Positions 1-6,218 of a stretch of DNA of 9,704 bases are shown in pieces; position 1 is the first letter of the stretch, and each line of letters begins with the position of its first letter. The position numbers were made by a program, and so were the translations under genes. Below the pieces are notes generated by a model, which was given only the letters and a program-made list of their open reading frames with translations, was not told the origin of the DNA and made no database searches. Source of the stretch: Pseudomonadota bacterium (lineage in GTDB: Bacteria > Bdellovibrionota > JAFGOL01); the NCBI GenBank assembly GCA_026390535.1, contig JAPLFT010000054.1, forward strand, positions 1 through 9,704, in the 5' to 3' direction.

Positions 1-1562
1 GGAAAGAGATATCCGAATGTCGCATATACGGTCCTTAATCTGTGATCGCAGATAGGAACATCAAATACCAGAACATCTTCTTTATTCAGTCCACCCGCTT
101 TAACCATCATTCCATTCATGTCTATAAGGGTGGTTATACCGGTATTGGTAGACCTTATTATCGGTCTTCTGAATTCCAGGGCTTTCATTCTTGCAAGCCT
201 TAGATGATGATAAGGCTCTACAACACCAAACCATGAATCATTACTCAGGTTTAAAAACACATGAGCATCCTTGTTGTACATTTCTCTCACGTAATCTGAT
301 TTTAAGATCTCATAACAGATGGTAGGGGCAAATCTTACCTCCAATCCGTTAATTATCAGGTCAAGCGTCATGGCCCCGGAACCTTTGGAAAAATCACCTA
401 CCGACGGAACTAACCTTTTTAGTAAGGGTATGGTTTCTCCCATCGGCATATATTCACCAAATGGAAGTCGAATGTTTTTGTGATAATAATCAATTCTGTC
501 CTTTGTAGACAGGATAGCACTGTTATAGTATCTGCCGGTATCACTTTCTATATAATAACCGCCAATAAGAAACGGCACACCGAGCTCTTCCACCATTTTT
601 CTGTGTTCAGCCATCTGGGGATTTCTTTCAACATAGTAACCAGGGAATGCGGTTTCCGGCCAAACTATAAGATCAATCCCGCTATTTTCCTCTACTGCCT
701 TTTTTGTCATTATCTCATATTTTTTAAGAATAAGTGCCTGATCTGAGTTGTCATCAACGGTGCCAATTTCTTTTCTAAGTTTTGCCGCCTGATTTATCTC
801 CAACTGCATAGGATTCCCTATATTTGCCTGTATAACGGCTGCCCTTATTTTTGGACATTTATCCTCCAGTTTTTGTATCTGCCCGTAATTATAATATCCA
901 TATATTTCCAGAAACAATAGAACCGCGACGATAACAGAAAGTCCCGGAATAAGTTTTTTATAGTTAAAATTTTTGTAACCAAGTTTTTTATATTTAATTA
1001 AATATTTAACTATAAGAAAAACGCTTATATTTATTAGTATCGTAAAAAAGCTAAGTCCGTATACCCCAAAAAAATCCGCAAACTGCGGAAGATATTTGAA
1101 CGACGATAATAAATTACCTATATACCAGTTAAATATTCTTGGATCCAAAAATTCAGATATTACAAATAATGACGGAACGATTAAAAAGTAGAACACATAA
1201 TTCTTCGTCCAACCGGTAAAACGACCGGCAAAATGATACAGTACAGAGAATATCTGAAGAGAAAAATTCGTGAGGAGAGAAAAACCGATAAGGATAAGAA
1301 ATGCCGCCCATTTTGGGAGTAATCCAAATTCAACAGCAACAAAATGTATCCATTGAAAACACAGAATAGCCGTAATGAACATGGATAGCCAGGCATATAT
1401 CAATATTTTCCGCAAAGATTTTTCTGTTCTTTCAAATACAAAGAATAACGGGATATACGCAAAAAATCCGAAGATAGAAATGGAGAACGGTTCAAAACTA
1501 AGTGCCGTTAAAACACCTGTAAGTATTGATAATAAAATATTCAGTCTTTCTTTTTTAATCAT
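1..1562 (-). CDS. lnt: Apolipoprotein N-acyltransferase, 3' end cut by window edge
   Basis: Lnt transfers an acyl chain from a membrane phospholipid to the N-terminal cysteine of apolipoproteins, the last step of lipoprotein maturation, at the periplasmic face of the inner membrane. Read from ATG at 1562, 520 codons run open to the window edge. Residues 1 to about 245 hold several hydrophobic membrane segments, including the family-like LSFEPF (about 22-27) and FADFFGVYGLSF. The C-terminal nitrilase-like domain shows all three catalytic residues: Glu303 in IVWPETAFPGYY, Lys362 in YHKNIRLPFGEY and Cys416 in TICYE. NDSWFG is at 441-446. The family is usually about 500-540 residues and the sequence stops after TVYATFGYLF, so probably only the last membrane helix is missing. 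The start is followed by a typical MIKKER... n-region. The Shine-Dalgarno match is weak (AGGGTG about 13 bases upstream). The gene is divergent from the receiver gene. Function is very secure. Confidence 0.95.
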   Translation of the reverse strand, partial: MIKKERLNILLSILTGVLTALSFEPFSISIFGFFAYIPLFFVFERTEKSLRKILIYAWLSMFITAILCFQWIHFVAVEFGLLPKWAAFLILIGFSLLTNFSLQIFSVLYHFAGRFTGWTKNYVFYFLIVPSLFVISEFLDPRIFNWYIGNLLSSFKYLPQFADFFGVYGLSFFTILINISVFLIVKYLIKYKKLGYKNFNYKKLIPGLSVIVAVLLFLEIYGYYNYGQIQKLEDKCPKIRAAVIQANIGNPMQLEINQAAKLRKEIGTVDDNSDQALILKKYEIMTKKAVEENSGIDLIVWPETAFPGYYVERNPQMAEHRKMVEELGVPFLIGGYYIESDTGRYYNSAILSTKDRIDYYHKNIRLPFGEYMPMGETIPLLKRLVPSVGDFSKGSGAMTLDLIINGLEVRFAPTICYEILKSDYVREMYNKDAHVFLNLSNDSWFGVVEPYHHLRLARMKALEFRRPIIRSTNTGITTLIDMNGMMVKAGGLNKEDVLVFDVPICDHRLRTVYATFGYLF

Positions 1563-1586
1563 TTAACAAATTTTCACCCTAAAGAT

Positions 1587-1615
1587 TTGCCCAGTCAAGA
1601 AAAGTATTGTATCAT
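1587..1615 (+). promoter_or_regulatory. Probable sigma70 promoter of the receiver gene
   Basis: TTGCCC (1587-1592), a 17-base spacer and TATCAT (1610-1615) match the sigma70 consensus at 4 of 6 and 5 of 6 positions. Transcription would begin near 1622, giving a leader of about 15 bases with the AGGAG ribosome site (1623-1627) almost at its 5' end. This places the upstream in-frame ATG at 1607 inside the promoter and supports translation from 1637. On the opposite strand TTGACT (1593-1598), 17 bases and GAAAAT (1570-1575) could serve lnt, overlapping this promoter, but that match is weaker. Inferred from sequence only. Confidence 0.55.
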
Positions 1616-1636
1616 TCTGCCGAGGAGATTTTATTC

Positions 1637-2017
1637 ATGGAAAAATACAAAGTCCTTGTTGTTGATGATGAACCCCTTATAAGGAGCCTGCTCGACAAAT
1701 ATTTTAAGACCGATGACAGGTTCGAAGTAGATTTAAAAGAAGACGGTTCATTTATAATGAAAGGAGCTCTTACCTCAAAATACGACCTTATTGTATTCGA
1801 CGTACTTATGCCGAATGTAAACGGGATAGAACTGCTCCAGAACATAATAGCCAAAAACCCCGGGATAAAGACCCTTGCCATAACCGGTATGGCTAATGAA
1901 GGTCTTTTACGTCAGATAATGACCCTTGGATGTCTTGGTGTACTAAAAAAACACATAAAGAAAAAAGAATTTATGGATGCTGTTTATAAGGCTATGAAAC
2001 TTCAACCAAAAGAATAA
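1637..2017 (+). CDS. Stand-alone response-regulator receiver domain protein (CheY/Spo0F-like)
   Basis: A 126-residue single-domain receiver with no output domain. It should be phosphorylated by a histidine kinase and act through protein contacts or phosphotransfer; no kinase gene lies nearby to name a partner. The acidic pocket is Asp10-Asp11 after KVLVV, the phosphoacceptor is Asp55 in DLIVFDVLMP, the switch Thr is Thr83 in LAITGM, and the conserved Lys aligns at Lys105. The proline that normally follows this Lys is His106 (LKKHI), a small departure from the family. The start at 1637 is chosen because AGGAG lies 9 bases upstream and the receiver fold begins at once (MEKYKVLVVDDE). An earlier ATG at 1607 would add ten residues encoded by promoter DNA. 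The stop codon directly abuts the stop of the convergent gene. Confidence 0.93.
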   Translation: MEKYKVLVVDDEPLIRSLLDKYFKTDDRFEVDLKEDGSFIMKGALTSKYDLIVFDVLMPNVNGIELLQNIIAKNPGIKTLAITGMANEGLLRQIMTLGCLGVLKKHIKKKEFMDAVYKAMKLQPKE

Positions 2018-3670
2018 TTACATTTTTAAATCCATCGATTTAACGATTTCCGAGGTATCAACCAGTGATCCTTCTATGTATTTACCATACAGTATTGAAT
2101 GCATAAGAAGGAATATATTCACATATCTGCCCGCTAATTCCTGTGTTGCGCCTTCAGTAAGAGCCTTTATCCTGGCCTGTTCATACATACTGTCAAAATT
2201 ACTCCTGGATAGATCTCTTGATGAAGACTCCTCTGGTTCTTCTCCCATTTTATAATATTTTTTATATTTATCTGTTTGCTGAGTAGTACCACCAAATCCC
2301 TTTTCCAAAATACCCATATCCTTCTCTTTAGATGTTGTCTTATTTTCCATAATATCGTCGGAAGGTTTACTAAAAAGATCTCTCAGGCTGAAAGCAGATC
2401 CCTGTCCCCTAGAAAAAGCGAGCTTCCCAGTTCCTTTTCCGCTCTTCATAGCCTGTGTCATCGCACGCCTCATTGAATCTTCGTCCATTTTTTTTGCCCG
2501 TTCAAGCCATTTTTTCCTTTCGGCGTCTCTTTCAAGATCAAGAGGCTGAGGAGCCTGAGTATTTATAGAACCTGACGCGCCTCCACCTCCAGGTGTAGTG
2601 CCTGTTGTTGTTGAAGCAGGAGGGATATCGTCTTTTAGCTGCATAAGTTTCACTTGTTCCTGCAAGGCTGTAAAATCTTTCTGTCTTTGTGCTTCATCAT
2701 CTTTAAGTTTCTGTTGCTCGGCAGTCAAAGGTGTAGAATTTGCATTGTTGGCAGTATTTGCTTTGTTAGCAGCATTTGCGTTGTTGGCAACATTTGTGTT
2801 GTCGTTTGCCAGGGTTTTATTTGAGGGATTCACGACAGCTAAAGCATATTTATTATTCTGTAGATTAGTACTGAACTGGGTCGGATCGGTTTGATCACCC
2901 GTACCGATAAATACCTTTGTAGCTTCCTGTTCAAGTTTAATTGGATCAGCTGATATTGTTTTATCCTCACTAAGTTTTGTAATTTTAGAAACAATGCTTT
3001 CATCCTCTTGAAGTGATTTATCATCTTTTATTTTATCTATTATAGGGTTGGTAATATTATCAACACACATCTCATTGGGTTTTACAGCATCGTATTTTTT
3101 AAAATTACCGGAAGCAAGTATAGATGAATTAGTTATTATATTATCCGTTGCTGAGATTATAGCCTCTAGGTCCTGAACATATTTAGCAAGACCGTTATTG
3201 GTATTACCTACACTATTTGTAGCCAAACCGTGTGGGCTTCTATTACCTGAAAGCGCTTTTCCCTGAGGGTTGTTCAGAGCATTTTTTATATCATCTCTTA
3301 GCTTTACAATATTAGCCTTAAAAGCCGATGCATATTTGTTTGCTTCCGTTGCATCTGATATTAAGGCTTTATACTTGTCGTAAGCTCCCTGTTCTTCAAT
3401 CTTGGGAAGACCGGTTTGGCTGGTTTTATGAACACAATTATAGGAAGTTTTGAGATCGTTAAGATCGTCATTTATAAGCCCCATATCTATGCTCATTTGG
3501 TTAAAATTCATTCTGTCCCATCCATTTTTCCAGACAATATCTTTGCTCTTAAAACTCCACGTTATACATTTTCCAGCATTAACGATACCGGTGGCCGTGG
3601 TAGGGGGGTCAGTGGCGTAAACGTTTATTGAAAAAATTATCAACCCCAAAATAATTAAAAATTTTGACAT
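2018..3670 (-). CDS. Exported protein of unknown function, 550 aa, last gene of the four-gene secreted operon
   Basis: I do not recognise this protein. Residues 1-19 form a Sec signal peptide (one Lys, a hydrophobic core, likely cleavage after VYA). The mature part has only three cysteines (35, 79, 202), unlike its three neighbours. Residues 60-250 look largely helical and charged. Residues 293-313 are an Asn/Ala repeat, 314-346 a Gln/Lys/Asp-rich probable helix, 352-370 a Thr/Gly linker (TTTGTTPGGGGASG), and 378-410 a second highly charged probable helix. The C-terminus carries NIFLLMHSIL (518-527) then YGKY, matching the shared motif of the operon, but the tail after it is only weakly basic. 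It starts 20 bases after the upstream gene, with GAGGT before ATG. Probably periplasmic or on the surface; helical adaptor or scaffold is one possibility, without direct evidence. Confidence 0.88.
   Translation of the reverse strand: MSKFLIILGLIIFSINVYATDPPTTATGIVNAGKCITWSFKSKDIVWKNGWDRMNFNQMSIDMGLINDDLNDLKTSYNCVHKTSQTGLPKIEEQGAYDKYKALISDATEANKYASAFKANIVKLRDDIKNALNNPQGKALSGNRSPHGLATNSVGNTNNGLAKYVQDLEAIISATDNIITNSSILASGNFKKYDAVKPNEMCVDNITNPIIDKIKDDKSLQEDESIVSKITKLSEDKTISADPIKLEQEATKVFIGTGDQTDPTQFSTNLQNNKYALAVVNPSNKTLANDNTNVANNANAANKANTANNANSTPLTAEQQKLKDDEAQRQKDFTALQEQVKLMQLKDDIPPASTTTGTTPGGGGASGSINTQAPQPLDLERDAERKKWLERAKKMDEDSMRRAMTQAMKSGKGTGKLAFSRGQGSAFSLRDLFSKPSDDIMENKTTSKEKDMGILEKGFGGTTQQTDKYKKYYKMGEEPEESSSRDLSRSNFDSMYEQARIKALTEGATQELAGRYVNIFLLMHSILYGKYIEGSLVDTSEIVKSMDLKM
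2739..2804 (-). repeat. In-frame 18-bp tandem repeat encoding an Asn/Ala hexapeptide
   Basis: On the plus strand three adjacent 18-base units occur: TTTGCATTGTTGGCAGTA (2739-2756), TTTGCTTTGTTAGCAGCA (2757-2774) and TTTGCGTTGTTGGCAACA (2775-2792). A partial fourth unit, TTTGTGTTGTCG, follows (2793-2804). Each full unit differs from its neighbour at only a few bases. Since 18 is a multiple of 3, the array stays in frame in the 550-residue protein and encodes about residues 290-311 (NVANNANAANKANTANNA). Such arrays expand and contract by slippage, so copy number may vary between strains. It falls in a linker between two helical regions. Confidence 0.85.
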
Positions 3671-3690
3671 AAAAACTACCTCGCTACACC

Positions 3691-4833
3691 TTATTTATAT
3701 ATTATCGGTTTCTTTCCAACCTTTATATTGGCTTTTATAACACCGGTTTTTATGTTCTCGCCTATCAAACCGGCATAGTATCTTTTTTGATACATATTCG
3801 TTACAATTGTAAATATACTAGTATCACTTTGGTTAATGCCGTTACTTTTTTTGGTGGTCTTACCACTACCACTGCCTGTATTTGTTATTGCCCCATCGGA
3901 CCTGTCTGACGGAGACTTCATGCTGTAGTTAGCAGATGATGAGTTTCCAGGCTTGTACAGTGCTACTGTCCCATCGTACCAACTCTTATCTTCATTTCCT
4001 GAAGTTCCTCCCGGAAGATTAACGTTAATACCACCGGTTCCGCTCGGTGTTTGTGAACTATTAGTTGTTGTTGGAGTTGTTGATGTATCTGATGGTGTAC
4101 TTTTTTTGTTTGGCAAGCTACCTACATATGTCGGATCCGTCTTAGTAGTCGTTGTATCCGTTGGATCTGGATCAGGCTTTGGATCCGGAGGACCTGAACC
4201 GGTTGGGGAACAAGTGGCTGTTGCATCATCATATGTATTTCCATTTGCTATACAAATACATCTTTCAGAATTGGGGCTTTTATCACAACAGAGATTTTCT
4301 GCAGTACTCCAAATGAGTCCAGCTGTTGTACAGATACATTGAGCGGAATTTGGGTCCGTTATACATGGATCAGTAGTATCTGGACAGGCTGTTTTCTTGG
4401 TTTCTTCATCAGCAGCTATTAATTGAGCCGTTTTAATTACTGCATCGTCCTGTGCATGCCAGTCATTACACCAATATCTGCAGGATGATTGTAAGTAATC
4501 GACAATTGGAATACTTATCCCAAGACAAGCCTCTACTGCTCCAATTAGAGTCGTTGGATCAAAGATACAGGTAATTTTGGAACAAACAGATACCGGTATT
4601 GTATTGCCGTAAGTTATCATTCTATAATCAAATCCGTTTTCCATGTTGCAGTACCAGCAAACGTTAACACCTATATACATACAATTGGCCTTATATCTGT
4701 CCCAGGCATGATCTTTAGCTTTTTGATAGTCCGCCAGTTTTTTCTTCAGATCTTTTATCTCAGCATCCAGATAACATTCTGAAAAAGAATTACAGGAAAA
4801 GACAAGACAGATAAATAAAATTAATGCTCTCAT
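3691..4833 (-). CDS. Exported cysteine-rich protein of unknown function, 380 aa, third gene of the secreted operon
   Basis: I do not recognise this family. Residues 1-18 are a signal peptide with likely cleavage after SFS. Cys14 in VFSC is a poor lipobox because Phe is at -2, so a lipoprotein is possible but not favoured. Residues 19-50 look helical and charged. Residues 51-150 hold many cysteines and aromatics (C51, C59, C62, C84, C89, C103, C118, C122, C150). Residues 157-208 are two tandem 26-residue repeats with cysteines as C-x8-C-x-C-x13-C. Residues 211-265 are a Thr/Ser/Pro/Asp linker, and VNLPGG at 271-276 resembles VNVPGG in the preceding gene's product. The end has SIFTIVTNMY (339-348), the shared operon motif, then a Lys-rich tail. 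GGGGA precedes the start and overlaps the upstream stop codon; the gap is 11 bases. The many cysteines suggest disulfides in an oxidising compartment. Confidence 0.88.
   Translation of the reverse strand: MRALILFICLVFSCNSFSECYLDAEIKDLKKKLADYQKAKDHAWDRYKANCMYIGVNVCWYCNMENGFDYRMITYGNTIPVSVCSKITCIFDPTTLIGAVEACLGISIPIVDYLQSSCRYWCNDWHAQDDAVIKTAQLIAADEETKKTACPDTTDPCITDPNSAQCICTTAGLIWSTAENLCCDKSPNSERCICIANGNTYDDATATCSPTGSGPPDPKPDPDPTDTTTTKTDPTYVGSLPNKKSTPSDTSTTPTTTNSSQTPSGTGGINVNLPGGTSGNEDKSWYDGTVALYKPGNSSSANYSMKSPSDRSDGAITNTGSGSGKTTKKSNGINQSDTSIFTIVTNMYQKRYYAGLIGENIKTGVIKANIKVGKKPIIYK
4210..4365 (-). repeat. Two tandem 26-residue cysteine repeats (C-x8-C-x-C-x13-C)
   Basis: Within the 380-residue protein, cysteines 157, 166, 168 and 182 are repeated exactly 26 residues later at 183, 192, 194 and 208. 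Both copies carry PNS then CIC, followed by xxxG (DPNSAQCIC and SPNSERCIC). The DNA copies have diverged more than the cysteine spacing, which suggests an old duplication held by structure. The CxC then cysteine 12 to 13 residues later recurs in the two upstream proteins of the operon. Confidence 0.85.
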
Positions 4834-4844
4834 TTTAGTCTCCC

Positions 4845-6218
4845 CTATTTCCTGGTAACTTTTTTCTTCTTGATAGACTTCTTATCGGATTTTTCGTCAG
4901 GGATTGAAGCAAAAAAGCCCAGTTTTTTACCATCATATTCACCTTTGTATATACCTGATATTATGATCCAAATATTTTCATCCATGCCGGCTATTTTAGA
5001 ATGACCACCTCCGGTAGTGGATGATGAAGATTCCTCATCTTCTCCGTTTGTTGTCTTAGTAGTATCTGTAGAAGAACCCTTACCCGAGGAATTACCGGAA
5101 TTAGCACCTGTTCCACTGGGTTCTCCGGTCTTTTTATCTTTATCAGCTCCGCCAGGAACATTAACATCTTTATTGGAATCTGATGACCCGGATCCGGTCG
5201 TTCCTGCAGAATTTTCTGAACTTGGTAAGCCTGTTCCTGAAGGATCTGTTCCGGTCGGAGTTGTATTTTTTGGAAGAAGAGTGTTGTTTGTCGTAGTATC
5301 GTCCGAACATCCTGTTTTACTGTTCCATGTTTTGCCTAAAGATTCACAACTGCATTTTGCAAGTGCATCACCGGTCATATTAGAGCAATCTTGCTGAGTC
5401 GGTGGTGGCGTTACTGGTGGTATTATTGGAGGTGTAATCGGCGGCGGTGGACCATTACCGTTGCCATCTCCTCCCGTTATATCTTTTTGAAGATCATCAA
5501 GAGTCTTTGAAAGTGTATCCTTTTGGCTAAAAAGACTGCTCTCTCCTAATGCCTGCGATATGCAAAGTGTGCGGCATTTTCTCTGAAGAGTACCCCCATC
5601 CTTTTTATCCCCTTGTATGCAGGAAAGATATGTTTGATCTGACGGCTGGTTATCAGGGTTATATGGTTTGTCGCCTGTATATGATGAAGTGCAGCTGTTG
5701 TCGCAGGAGGTCTTTTGACTTGTACACTTAGTTGTACAAGTCGTATAGGCTGTATCACAAAGACCAGTACAACCGACTGCGGCTGATGGGCCACAGGAGC
5801 TATAACACGATGTTTTCGTAGTTGTACAATCTGTGTCACACGTTGTTTTATCTGTCGTGCATTTATCCTTACATTCGTTAAAACAGTTTTCTTTTGTACT
5901 AGGTGAAGCATCACATTTAACAAGATTACAGGCAATTGCATCGGCTGCAGATACGGCATTACTTGCACCGGAACTGCCGGCAGCGGCTTTACATGCGGTG
6001 ATAGCTGTTTGTAATGAGCTTTCTGTATTTATACACGCAAGCGGATCTTTGGCAGAAGTACATGTCTTTTTATAATTCAGGCTTGCTGCAAGAGCTGCGG
6101 CAGTTGATACAAAAGAAGATGTCTGATTTGAAGTTTTAGTATCATCAATGTTCGTATCGGCAAAAATCGTCGACTGAAAAATAATAATGCAGGATACAAA
6201 CACTACAAAAATTTTCAT
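4845..6218 (-). CDS. Exported cysteine-rich protein with CX3C repeats, 457 aa, second gene of the secreted operon
   Basis: No family recognised. Residues 1-20 are a signal peptide with probable cleavage after IFA. Residues 21-105 hold an Ala/Ser-rich region with C53, C62, C76, C97 and C102. Residues 112-176 are a dense run of CX3C pairs repeating every 11 residues. C200, C215 and C219 follow. Residues 257-273 are a Pro-rich linker (PPPPITPPIIPPVTPPP). A CxC module occupies 278-304 (C278, C289, C291, C304). Residues 305-405 are a Thr/Ser/Gly/Asp low-complexity stretch containing VNVPGG. The C-terminus has NIWIIISGIY (415-424), the shared operon motif, and ends in a strongly basic tail (KKSIKKKKVTRK). 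Its ATG overlaps the upstream gene's stop as ATGA, implying translational coupling. An exported, disulfide-rich structural or surface protein is the reasonable inference. Confidence 0.88.
   Translation of the reverse strand: MKIFVVFVSCIIIFQSTIFADTNIDDTKTSNQTSSFVSTAAALAASLNYKKTCTSAKDPLACINTESSLQTAITACKAAAGSSGASNAVSAADAIACNLVKCDASPSTKENCFNECKDKCTTDKTTCDTDCTTTKTSCYSSCGPSAAVGCTGLCDTAYTTCTTKCTSQKTSCDNSCTSSYTGDKPYNPDNQPSDQTYLSCIQGDKKDGGTLQRKCRTLCISQALGESSLFSQKDTLSKTLDDLQKDITGGDGNGNGPPPPITPPIIPPVTPPPTQQDCSNMTGDALAKCSCESLGKTWNSKTGCSDDTTTNNTLLPKNTTPTGTDPSGTGLPSSENSAGTTGSGSSDSNKDVNVPGGADKDKKTGEPSGTGANSGNSSGKGSSTDTTKTTNGEDEESSSSTTGGGHSKIAGMDENIWIIISGIYKGEYDGKKLGFFASIPDEKSDKKSIKKKKVTRK
5691..5885 (-). 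repeat. CX3C pairs with 11-residue period
   Basis: Six CX3C pairs begin at residues 116, 127, 138, 150, 161 and 172 of the 457-residue protein, preceded by an extra cysteine at 112. Spacing between pair starts is 11, 11, 12, 11 and 11, so pairs alternate with six-residue gaps of the type TTxKTS (seven at the one break). On a helix, i and i+4 cysteines would fall on one face, and an 11-residue period keeps that face nearly aligned. This suits a disulfide-stapled helical rod or hairpin. The fold is inferred; the spacing is read directly. Confidence 0.85.

Noticed and set aside
480..1566. Short open frames at 480-746 (+), 1181-1396 (-) and 1375-1566 (+)
   Set aside because: All fall inside the continuous lnt reading frame, which carries every catalytic motif of the family.
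3953..4342. Open frame of 129 codons on the plus strand opposite the 380-residue protein gene
   Set aside because: It is antisense to a Thr/Ser-rich coding stretch, whose complement reads as Val/Gly/Ser-rich frames. It has no ribosome site and no recognisable domain.
4777..4833. Lipoprotein signal at Cys14 of the 380-residue protein
   Set aside because: VFSC has Phe at -2, which fits the lipobox poorly, and an ordinary cleavage site after SFS follows directly. Kept only as an alternative.
5017..5397. Open frame of 126 codons on the plus strand opposite the 457-residue protein gene
   Set aside because: Same cause: a Val/Pro/Leu/Glu-rich mirror of the Ser/Thr/Gly linker, lying within the well-supported operon.
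5546..5968. Open frame of 140 codons on the minus strand, shifted within the CX3C region
   Set aside because: It overlaps the real gene in another frame, loses the regular cysteine spacing and has no signal peptide or start signal.
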